DNA of 5,664 nucleotides from NCBI GenBank assembly GCA_007123785.1, contig SLGL01000069.1:1-5664 (forward strand). The letters run 5' to 3'. The position numbers were made by a program, and so were the translations under genes. The DNA comes from Balneolaceae bacterium. Lineage in GTDB: Bacteria; Bacteroidota; Rhodothermia; Balneolales; Balneolaceae. Under the pieces are notes generated by a model. The model was not told the origin of the DNA and ran no database searches. It worked only from the letters and a program-made list of their open reading frames with translations. This document shows, in pieces, positions 1-5,664 of the stretch (positions within the stretch are counted from its first letter, which is position 1; every line of letters starts with the position of its first letter).

Positions 1-825
1 CTTTTACCGGGTAATATCATAACGCTCGAAGGGCTGGGTGATCGCTTTAACGGCAACGCTTTTGTGAGTGGTGTGAAGCACTCCATTGGCAGGGGCGAAT
101 GGCAGACCGACATCCAATACGGACTTTCACCGGAATGGTTCAGTGAGCAGTTCAAAATATCGGCCCCTCCCTCGGCAGGGCTTCACGCTTCCATCAGTGG
201 CTTGCACGCAGGACTTGTTACACAGATTCAGGATGATCCCGAAGGAGACGAACGCATTCTGGTACGTCTGCCGATGGTGGATACTGAAGAACAGGGTATC
301 TGGGCACGGCTGGCTACCACAGGCGCCGGGGACGGACGCGGACTGGTTTTCCGGCCGGAAATCGGTGATGAAGTGATTGTCGGATTTATTGATGATGATC
401 CAAACCAGCCCGTAATCCTGGGATCTGTTCACAGTGCCAATAACCCGGCCCCGATCGAAGCAGAAGATGAAAATCACAAAAAAGGATGGACATGCCGCAG
501 TGGTATTGAGTGGAAGATTGATGAGGAAAAGCCATCCCTAAAGGTAAAAATGCCATCGGGCCGGATGATCCGGCTGGATGATGACAGCGGGGAAATTCAG
601 TTCGAAGATGGCGACGGAAATAAGATCACACTGAATTCCAACGGAATTACCATTGAAACGAATGGCGATTTAAAACTGAAGGCAGATGGAGATATCAACA
701 TTGAGGCGGGGATCAACCTGAGCGCTGAAGCAAATGCCGCATTTACCGCAAAAGGAAGCAGCGCAGCGGAACTCTCTTCCAGCGGACAAACCGTTGTGAA
801 AGGATCGCTGGTGCAGATAAATTAA
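1..825 (+). CDS. cis8: VgrG-like spike protein of a contractile injection system (Afp8/Cis8 type), 5'-truncated
   Basis: Frame 1 is open from the first base to the TAA at 823-825, giving 274 visible residues. The GTG at 64 is an internal codon, because in-frame sequence before it (LPGNIITLEGLGDRFNG) fits the end of the gp27-like region. Visible residues about 1-60 are the tail of that domain (GVKHSIGRGEWQTDIQYGL). Residues about 65-145 are a gp5-type OB fold, with RILVRLPMVD, WARLATTGAG, FRPEIGDEVIVGFIDDDP and PVILGSVHSANNP matching VgrG landmarks. A short linker follows, then a repetitive beta-prism from about 187 to the end. No lysozyme domain separates OB fold and prism (as in T4 gp5), and no toxin domain follows. 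In the family this protein forms the trimeric spike between inner tube and PAAR tip. PAAR starts 12 bases downstream, which fits one operon. The family call is firm; eCIS rather than T6SS rests on the neighbours. Confidence 0.93.
   Translation, partial: LLPGNIITLEGLGDRFNGNAFVSGVKHSIGRGEWQTDIQYGLSPEWFSEQFKISAPPSAGLHASISGLHAGLVTQIQDDPEGDERILVRLPMVDTEEQGIWARLATTGAGDGRGLVFRPEIGDEVIVGFIDDDPNQPVILGSVHSANNPAPIEAEDENHKKGWTCRSGIEWKIDEEKPSLKVKMPSGRMIRLDDDSGEIQFEDGDGNKITLNSNGITIETNGDLKLKADGDINIEAGINLSAEANAAFTAKGSSAAELSSSGQTVVKGSLVQIN
559..822 (+). repeat. Repetitive beta-prism segment of the spike protein
   Basis: Visible residues about 187-274 alternate hydrophobic and polar residues with repeating Gly/Asn/Asp turns, for example GDGNKITLNSNGITIET, then GDLKLKADGDINIEAG, then Ala/Ser-rich strands ending GSLVQIN. 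This irregular short-period pattern is typical of the intertwined C-terminal beta-helix of gp5/VgrG spikes, which forms the rigid needle shaft. It is a degenerate protein-level repeat, not an exact DNA repeat. The fold assignment is inferred from the pattern. Confidence 0.7.
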
Positions 826-837
826 TCAATCACAAAT

Positions 838-1128
838 ATGAGCTTTGCAGCCAGAGTTACCGATATGCATGTTTGCCCGATGACAACCGGAACTGTGCCA
901 CACGTTGGCGGACCCATTCTGCCGGCAGGCGCTCCCACCGTTCTGATTGGTGGAATGCCTGCGGCACGGGTTGGAGATATGGCCACATGTACCGGGCCGC
1001 CCGACACAATCATCCAGGGATCTGCAACGGTTTTGATCGAAGGAATGCCCGCTGCACGGATGGGAGACTCAACCGCTCATGGCGGTACGATTACTGCTGG
1101 TGAACCCACTGTTATGATTGGAGGATAA
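838..1128 (+). CDS. cis10: PAAR-domain spike tip protein (Afp10/Cis10 type)
   Basis: This 96-residue protein is a single PAAR domain. The signature tetrapeptide occurs twice in matching context, MPAARVGD (P41-R44) and MPAARMGD (P71-R74), with hydrophobic hairpins TVLIGG, TVLIEG and TVMIGG between. His11, Cys13, His22, Cys51 and His81 are candidate ligands for the structural metal; known PAAR tips bind zinc through three His and one Cys, but which residues serve here is inferred. In the family this small cone sharpens the trimeric VgrG tip and can carry effectors. Here nothing extends past the last hairpin, so no toxin is fused at the C-terminus. The ATG at 838 follows the spike stop by 12 bases without a clear Shine-Dalgarno sequence. 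The TAA overlaps the next gene's ATG by one base. No signal peptide or membrane segment is seen. Confidence 0.95.
   Translation: MSFAARVTDMHVCPMTTGTVPHVGGPILPAGAPTVLIGGMPAARVGDMATCTGPPDTIIQGSATVLIEGMPAARMGDSTAHGGTITAGEPTVMIGG
928..1125 (+). repeat. Internal triplicated hairpin in the PAAR protein
   Basis: Three related segments lie about 30 residues apart. Residues 31-47 read GAPTVLIGGMPAARVGD, residues 61-77 read GSATVLIEGMPAARMGD, and residues 88-96 read GEPTVMIGG. The third copy ends the protein before a PAAR tetrapeptide. The DNA copies have diverged, mostly at synonymous positions. This agrees with the pseudo-threefold cone described for PAAR proteins and explains how the tip can match a trimeric spike. 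Confidence 0.75.
1120..1125 (+). promoter_or_regulatory. Shine-Dalgarno sequence for the gp25-like gene
   Basis: GGAGGA lies inside the last codons of the PAAR gene. From GGAGG the gap is 3 bases to the ATG at 1128 and 6 bases to the ATG at 1131, so the second ATG has the better spacing. It is the only strong ribosome-binding site seen in the window. The position suggests translational coupling between PAAR and gp25. Confidence 0.65.
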
Positions 1129-1541
1129 TGATGGAAAAAGGAACCGATTTTACCGGACGAGGATGGAGTTTCCCACCCGAGTTCAACAAGTCGACCCGGC
1201 AGACGTCAATGACCACAGGCCGCGATGATGTGGAACGGAGCCTGGAAATTTTACTTGGAACCGTTCGCGGAGAGCGTGTAATGCGCCCAGACTACGGCAG
1301 CAATCTTGATGAAATGATGTTTGAATCCTTTGATCAATCGATAAAAACATACCTGGTTCAGTCTGTAGAAACCGCCATTTTGTATCACGAACCACGTATT
1401 GAACCGCTGCGGGTTGAACTCGATGAAAGTGAGCTTCCAGAAGGCAAGATTTTGATTGAGATCGAATACCGCATCCGGGCAACCAACTCTCGCTTTAACA
1501 TGGTCTATCCATTCTACATCGAAGAAGGAACCGAATTATAG
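1128..1541 (+). CDS. cis9: gp25-like baseplate protein (Afp9/Cis9 type)
   Basis: The 137-residue product has the GPW/gp25 family layout. An N-terminal GRGWSFPPEF segment (about 10-19) is followed by the core LLGTVRGERVMRPDYGSNL (42-60), helix ESFDQSIKTYLVQSVETAIL, and the hallmark EPR motif at 88-90 in YHEPRIEPL. A final beta-strand region, ILIEIEYRIRATNSRFNMVYP, follows. In T4 gp25, T6SS TssE and eCIS Afp9, this protein joins the baseplate wedge to the first sheath ring and helps start sheath assembly; the EPR motif supports that contact. Despite old lysozyme-like naming, it is taken as structural. Two consecutive ATG codons (1128, 1131) open the frame; the longer is listed, but Shine-Dalgarno spacing favours 1131, removing one Met. 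The stop lies 8 bases before the large wedge gene. Confidence 0.94.
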   Translation: MMEKGTDFTGRGWSFPPEFNKSTRQTSMTTGRDDVERSLEILLGTVRGERVMRPDYGSNLDEMMFESFDQSIKTYLVQSVETAILYHEPRIEPLRVELDESELPEGKILIEIEYRIRATNSRFNMVYPFYIEEGTEL

Positions 1542-1549
1542 AACGGAAT

Positions 1550-4500
1550 ATGAGTGAAAGCTGTGAATATACCAATCCGCTGCAACGTGAAGGAACCTCT
1601 CAAACCGGGAGAAGATCGGAAGTGCTGAATCCGGAAAATGTAAAACTCCACGACCTCAGCCCTGATGATTGGTTAAGTTTTTCTAAAGAGTATGCAAGAC
1701 TGATAAACTTTTACCCGCCCGGAAATCCTGAAAATCCATCAGGTGACTGGCAGGATTTTTTTGAGCAAAGAGATGAAATACAGAAGATCACGGAAGAATA
1801 CACCGGTGGTGAGGCCGATCCATTCTTCGGCCTTTTTATCTCTTTTCTGAAAATGCTGGCCTTTCCTCAGAAAAGTCTAAATCACCTGCCCAAACGCCAT
1901 CTTGATTATTACTATCGCGAAGTGTTGCGACTGAAGGAAAAGCCGTTTCAGTCCGATCGTGTCCACATCCTCTTTGAGCTGGCCAAAAATGCCAAAAACA
2001 CCCTGATCGAAGAGGAAACACTGCTGAATGCAGGAAACGACAGTGACGGGAATCCGCTCCATTACAAAGTGACTTCCCCGCTGGTGGTGAACCCTGCAAA
2101 AGTGGAATCTATTAAGTCGGCATTTACAGATGAAGGAGTGCTGAGGTTTGCCCATAATGCACGGCATCCCGAAGGCCTGGATGAAGATGCAGATGAAGGA
2201 ACCGCCTGGAAGGCTTTCGGGAATGAAAACTGGCCGGAAGCCGAACTCTGTTTTTATGTTTCCTCCCCCATATTGAAAATGAATGAAGGCAAAAGAACCA
2301 TCACAGTGAAGATGGATTTTAACGAACCACTTGAAAAAAACCTTTCATCCAGTAATATGAAGGCAGCAATCACTACCGAAGAAGAGTGGCTTTCATGCGA
2401 AACACTGAACGTAGCGGCAGCGGAGGGAAGTGACCGGATCACGCTGGAAATTGAATTGAAAACCGATAATGAACCTGTTACCGGCTATGATGAAGAGATT
2501 CACGAAAGTGGACTGAAAACCACATATCCGGTGTTAAAATTTTCCTTCACAGACTCTGAGGATTACCTGATGATCCGGAAGCTTAAACTGCAAGAGGTAC
2601 GAATTTCGGTGGATGTGGCGGGTATCAAATCTCTTCGAATGCGGAATGAACTTGGAAACCTGGACCCCTCAAAACCCTTTATGCCGTTTGGGTCGCAACC
2701 CAAGGCCGGATCGAAGCTTAGAGTTTCATTTGACGAAATGGCCGGAAAACCGGTAACAAAGATCGGGATGAACATGCAATGGCTGAACCTTCCGGCAAAT
2801 TTTACCGATCATTACGAAGCTTACGATGATTTGATTGAAGGAAGTCGATCCAGTAACCTGTCTGCCGGGGATCAAAGTTACAATTTGTCTCAGGAGCTAA
2901 TAAAGATAGCAGCTGAGCTGAAAATGAAATTATTGGAATCGGATGATGTACAAAGACTTACAAGGGTTGAAAATAATCAGCAGCAAGAAGATTTCATTGT
3001 CAAATTAGAAAAGGAGGAAAGCACAGAAGAGGAAGAAAAACCGGAAGTACAATCCTTACTTTCACTCAAAATGAAAAAAAGTACAAAAATAGGATCTTCC
3101 GATCCGCTAAAGGAACTTTTTAATGTGAGGTTATCCTCAAACTATGCCGGTTCAAAAATAACTCCACTGTTCACAAACGAAGTTCCGATGATTGATGTCG
3201 GGGTAAGCGGAACACAGACAGTAACCGGGAACACGGAAATAGAGCTTACACTGACAGAATCCTTTTTCCACGATCTCTATCCTAAAATCTATGTAGCCAA
3301 AACCATCAATGCGAGCAAAAAAACTCCCAATGAAAATGGTGAAGTTAACCCCGATGATCTCCCAAATCCGCCCTATACACCCCTTCTGGATGAACTGACA
3401 CTTAACTATTCCGCTGAAACCATTCTGGATGTCACCTCTTTGGGTTACGATTCGGAAGATTCCCAAATTGCTCTTTTTCGGCAACATCCCTTCGGGACAG
3501 AACAGGTGCGGGATCTTGGCCCCTCCCTGCTGCCCGATTACCGCAGAAAATCGCTCTTCATCGGATTGAAAGACCTGAAACCGGGCAGTAATCTCAGCCT
3601 GCTCTTTCAGGTGGATGAAGGGAGTGAAAATCCCGAAGAGAGCCATTTTACCCAAGAAGAGGAACCGGTCTGGGCGGTACTGTCCGGAGAAACCTGGAAA
3701 TCGCTGGCAGGGAGTGATATTGTACGGAACAACACGAATAACTTTCTGCGATCGGGAATTGTGGAGCTGCAAATTCCGCGAGAAGCCACTCTCGAACACA
3801 GCCTGTTGAATACCGGGCTGACATGGCTCCGCATCCAGATGAATAAACCCACCGATGCCGTTCCTAAATTCATCAATATTCATGCACAGGCGTGTGAAGC
3901 GGTTTTTTCAGATAACAATAACAGTAAAGATCATCTTGAAAACAATCTGCCGGCGGAGACTATCGGCCAGCTTCTGTACAGGCGGTCCCCGATCAAATCG
4001 GCAGAACAGCCCTATTCATCATTTGGAGGAGCTGCAGCTGAATCATCGGAATCGTTTTACAGGCGCGTGAGCGAACGGCTGCGCCATAAAAACCGGGGCG
4101 TTACTATCTGGGATTATGAACATCTTGTACTGGAGCAGTTTCCTGAAATTTACAAAGTAAAATGTCTAAATCACACACGGAAAGCTGGTGATAAACTAAA
4201 GCAACTGGCACCCGGTCATATTACACTGGTACTGATTCCAAAACTGCCGAAAAGCAGCACTCCAGTCCGATTTTACCCGAAAGCGAGTCAGGACTTGATG
4301 GACCGCGTGCACTCTTTCCTGAGACCAAAGATGCCGCTTCATGCTAGTCTTCATGTTGTGAATCCTGACTACGAAGAGGTTTCCTTTGAGTTTCATGTAA
4401 ATTTCAGGCACGGACTCGATTTTAATCATTACAGAAACCGAACCGAAGAAGACCTGAAAAAACTGCTCACACCCTGGATGTTCGACCGTTCGGCGGAGAT

Positions 4501-4702
4501 CCGTTTCGGTGAATCGTTCTACAAATATGAAATTATTCACTATCTCGAAACACTCGGCTACATCGATTATGTAGAGAATTTCGTAATGGTTCACACACCT
4601 TCAACAGGGGGCGGAGTGAACACGAAACAAGTAAGTCCGGTGCATCCGGCAGCTATCCTGGCTTCTGGCGATCATGATATTAAACCAGCGGTGGGGTGCT
4701 GA
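1550..4702 (+). CDS. cis11: Large baseplate J-like wedge protein (Afp11/Pvc11/Cis11 type)
   Basis: This 1050-residue protein is far longer than P2 phage gpJ (about 300 residues) and in the range of eCIS wedge proteins. Near the N-terminus are NPLQREGTSQ, WLSFSKEYARLINFY (41-55), LPKRHLDYYYREVLRL (113-128) and RVHILFELAKNA (137-148), as I recall typical of Cis11-type proteins. The middle is beta-rich and includes SLLFQVDEG and TWLRIQM. The most conserved part is C-terminal: FGGAAAESSESFYRRVSERL (from 825), RLRHKNRGVTIWDYEHLVLE (W854) and FPEIYKVKCLNHT, then an alpha/beta end. In Afp/PVC these proteins form the baseplate ring and relay the contraction signal. The ATG at 1550, 8 bases after gp25, has only a weak GGA; GTG 1622 is possible but would drop the NPL-GTSQ motif. 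Residues about 445-540 are AT-rich at the DNA level and partly acidic. No signal peptide or membrane segment is seen. Confidence 0.92.
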   Translation: MSESCEYTNPLQREGTSQTGRRSEVLNPENVKLHDLSPDDWLSFSKEYARLINFYPPGNPENPSGDWQDFFEQRDEIQKITEEYTGGEADPFFGLFISFLKMLAFPQKSLNHLPKRHLDYYYREVLRLKEKPFQSDRVHILFELAKNAKNTLIEEETLLNAGNDSDGNPLHYKVTSPLVVNPAKVESIKSAFTDEGVLRFAHNARHPEGLDEDADEGTAWKAFGNENWPEAELCFYVSSPILKMNEGKRTITVKMDFNEPLEKNLSSSNMKAAITTEEEWLSCETLNVAAAEGSDRITLEIELKTDNEPVTGYDEEIHESGLKTTYPVLKFSFTDSEDYLMIRKLKLQEVRISVDVAGIKSLRMRNELGNLDPSKPFMPFGSQPKAGSKLRVSFDEMAGKPVTKIGMNMQWLNLPANFTDHYEAYDDLIEGSRSSNLSAGDQSYNLSQELIKIAAELKMKLLESDDVQRLTRVENNQQQEDFIVKLEKEESTEEEEKPEVQSLLSLKMKKSTKIGSSDPLKELFNVRLSSNYAGSKITPLFTNEVPMIDVGVSGTQTVTGNTEIELTLTESFFHDLYPKIYVAKTINASKKTPNENGEVNPDDLPNPPYTPLLDELTLNYSAETILDVTSLGYDSEDSQIALFRQHPFGTEQVRDLGPSLLPDYRRKSLFIGLKDLKPGSNLSLLFQVDEGSENPEESHFTQEEEPVWAVLSGETWKSLAGSDIVRNNTNNFLRSGIVELQIPREATLEHSLLNTGLTWLRIQMNKPTDAVPKFINIHAQACEAVFSDNNNSKDHLENNLPAETIGQLLYRRSPIKSAEQPYSSFGGAAAESSESFYRRVSERLRHKNRGVTIWDYEHLVLEQFPEIYKVKCLNHTRKAGDKLKQLAPGHITLVLIPKLPKSSTPVRFYPKASQDLMDRVHSFLRPKMPLHASLHVVNPDYEEVSFEFHVNFRHGLDFNHYRNRTEEDLKKLLTPWMFDRSAEIRFGESFYKYEIIHYLETLGYIDYVENFVMVHTPSTGGGVNTKQVSPVHPAAILASGDHDIKPAVGC
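2881..3180 (+). other. AT-rich, partly acidic and low-complexity stretch inside the cis11-type gene
   Basis: Hand counting gives about 36% GC over these 300 bases, against about 47% at 2701-2760 and about 62% at 3481-3540. It encodes residues about 445-543. These include a predicted helical piece (ELIKIAAELKMKLLESDD), a Gln/Asn run (NNQQQED, 475-481), an acidic run (EESTEEEEKPE, 489-499) and a Lys-rich piece (LKMKKSTKIGS). The reading frame is intact. It may be a flexible linker or lineage-specific insertion between conserved wedge domains. The composition shift is seen; the insertion idea is inference. Confidence 0.55.
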
Positions 4703-4703
4703 T

Positions 4704-5664
4704 ATGGAAACGGAAAAAATCAAAAAAAATATCAGAACCAACGATGACCGGGATTTCGAATTTTTGCGAAGCGAAGGGCTAAAATATATTGAAAACCTGA
4801 GCCGGAAAATATGGACCGATTACAATTCGCATGATCCCGGCATTACGATCCTGGAGGTGCTCTGTTACGCCATCACCGATCTGGGCAACCGCATCCGCCT
4901 GCCTGTTCGAGACCTGATCGCCGAAAGCAACGGTGACACTTCCGCCGCCCTCCCCCCTGCAAAACAGATTTTAACCACTGCTCCCGTTTCAGGGGCGGAT
5001 TACCGCAAACTCTTTATCGATATTAATGGGGTAAAAAATGCATTTATCCGGCCAGACGAAGATCACCAAGTGAATACCTTCTGTCTTCAAAAAGAGGACT
5101 CAGAAAAGGCCTATTCCAGAGGAAGGCTCAGCTATAAAAATAGCCTGGGAGAGCACTACCAAAAAACAGATCAATTTACCCTGAAAGGCCTGAACCGGAT
5201 TCTGTTTGAACCGGACCTGTCGATACAGATGATGGATGAGCCGGAAAAAGAAGAGGAGATCGACCGGATCACGGAAGAAATTCGGAAAAAGTATCACGCC
5301 AACCGGAATCTGTGTGAAGACCTGGCTGATGTTTCAGAAGCAGAAACTGTAGACATCCTTGTTTGCGGAGATCTTGAAATGGAGAGCAACGCCAACGCCG
5401 CAGCCGTTTTATCAGAATTTCTCTTCCGTATTCAGCAGTATCTTTCTCCACCTGTAAACCGTTACTCTCTGAATGAGCTTTTGGACAAGGGACAGCCTGT
5501 TGAGAAGATTTTTGAAGGGCCGGTTCTTCAAAACGGATTTATCCTGGATGAGGAGCTGGAACAGGCCAATTTCCGCGACACCATTCATCTGTCTGACCTG
5601 ATACGCATCGCAAAAGAAACACCGGGCATCAAAACCATCCGGCACCTGCGCATGAAACAGTGCC
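4704..5664 (+). CDS. cis12: Second large baseplate wedge protein (Afp12/Pvc12/Cis12 type), 3'-truncated
   Basis: Frame 3 is open from the ATG at 4704 to the window end with no stop, giving 320 residues plus one base. The N-terminus carries IWTDYNSHDPGITILEVLCY (36-55) and AITDLGNRIRLPVRDL. Next come ADYRKLFIDINGVKNAFIRP (98-117), YHANRNLCEDLADV (197-210), YLSPPVNRYSLNELLDKG (246-263), IFEGPVLQNGFILDEELEQA (269-288) and SDLIRIAKETPGIKTIRHL. These are landmarks I recognise from Cis12-type baseplate proteins of Bacteroidota-like eCIS clusters. In PVC and AlgoCIS the partner wedge protein pairs with Pvc11/Cis11 in each of six wedges. The ATG is one base past the preceding stop, with only a loose G-rich stretch (about 4690-4697) before it, so translation is probably coupled. 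The full length and C-terminus cannot be judged. It could also be labelled simply as baseplate J-like. Confidence 0.9.
   Translation, partial: METEKIKKNIRTNDDRDFEFLRSEGLKYIENLSRKIWTDYNSHDPGITILEVLCYAITDLGNRIRLPVRDLIAESNGDTSAALPPAKQILTTAPVSGADYRKLFIDINGVKNAFIRPDEDHQVNTFCLQKEDSEKAYSRGRLSYKNSLGEHYQKTDQFTLKGLNRILFEPDLSIQMMDEPEKEEEIDRITEEIRKKYHANRNLCEDLADVSEAETVDILVCGDLEMESNANAAAVLSEFLFRIQQYLSPPVNRYSLNELLDKGQPVEKIFEGPVLQNGFILDEELEQANFRDTIHLSDLIRIAKETPGIKTIRHLRMKQC

Noticed and set aside
64..66. GTG as the start of the spike gene
   Set aside because: The same frame is open to base 1 and the upstream residues continue the gp27-like domain, so this is an internal valine codon and the gene is cut by the window edge.
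127..477. Antisense open frame of 116 codons opposite the spike gene
   Set aside because: It is covered by the OB-fold coding sequence on the + strand, and its product has no recognisable family features.
873..1103. Alternative + frame overlapping PAAR
   Set aside because: It is out of frame with the clear PAAR protein. Its Trp/Arg/His-rich product is typical of a shifted reading of Gly/Pro-rich codons.
1128..1541. gp25 as an enzymatic lysozyme
   Set aside because: Some family names say lysozyme, but the visible motifs (EPR, RPDYG) are those of the structural sheath-baseplate connector, and no hydrolase catalytic pattern is seen.
1622..1624. GTG as an alternative start of the cis11-type gene, with GGGAGAAG about 8 bases before it
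   Set aside because: It would remove the NPLQREGTSQ segment that I recall as part of this family's N-terminus, and would leave an 80-base gap in an otherwise tight operon. The ATG at 1550 fits better, though not with certainty.
3152..3883. Antisense open frame of 243 codons inside the cis11-type gene
   Set aside because: It lies wholly opposite a strongly supported coding gene. Its translation shows no recognisable domain, and it has no neighbours on that strand. It is most simply a chance shadow of the sense frame.
1..5664. CRISPR arrays, tRNA or rRNA genes, IS ends, attachment sites, terminators
   Set aside because: I saw no regular repeat-spacer pattern, inverted-repeat ends, cloverleaf or hairpin-plus-T-run outside coding sequence. 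The longest non-coding gap is 12 bases.

Overview
The window is a dense run of five co-directional (+ strand) genes and looks like the spike and baseplate section of a contractile injection system. It most resembles the extracellular (eCIS) type typified by the antifeeding prophage (Afp), Photorhabdus virulence cassettes (PVC), MAC and AlgoCIS. All family calls come from reading the translated sequence; no search was run. The organism is probably a Bacteroidota or Balneolota-like (FCB group) bacterium. Reasons are the style of the Cis11/Cis12-type proteins, moderate GC, and weak or absent Shine-Dalgarno signals before most genes. This taxonomic call is an inference with modest confidence.

Layout: (1) positions 1-825, the C-terminal 274 residues of a VgrG/gp27-gp5-like spike protein (Afp8/Cis8 type), whose start lies upstream of the window; (2) 838-1128, a compact 96-residue PAAR tip protein; (3) 1128-1541, a gp25-like baseplate protein (Afp9/Cis9 type); (4) 1550-4702, a 1050-residue baseplate wedge protein of the Afp11/Pvc11/Cis11 type; (5) 4704 to the window end, the first 320 residues of an Afp12/Pvc12/Cis12-type wedge protein, truncated by the window edge. 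The gaps are 12, -1, 8 and 1 bases, so no promoter, terminator or RNA gene fits between genes and the whole block is most simply one operon. No stretch longer than 12 bases is non-coding.

Together these proteins would build the part of the needle that faces the target. PAAR caps the trimeric spike, the spike sits on the inner tube, gp25 links sheath to baseplate, and the two large wedge proteins form the baseplate ring that triggers sheath contraction. Sheath, tube and LysM genes would be expected upstream. Fibre, tape-measure, AAA+ ATPase, cap and cargo genes would be expected downstream; none is visible here.

The system type is already known. The more distinctive points are the gene order (PAAR before gp25, unlike Afp/PVC), an AT-rich acidic stretch inside the Cis11-type gene, and a Shine-Dalgarno sequence that favours the second of two adjacent ATG codons for gp25. 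I found no sign of a wholly undescribed system.
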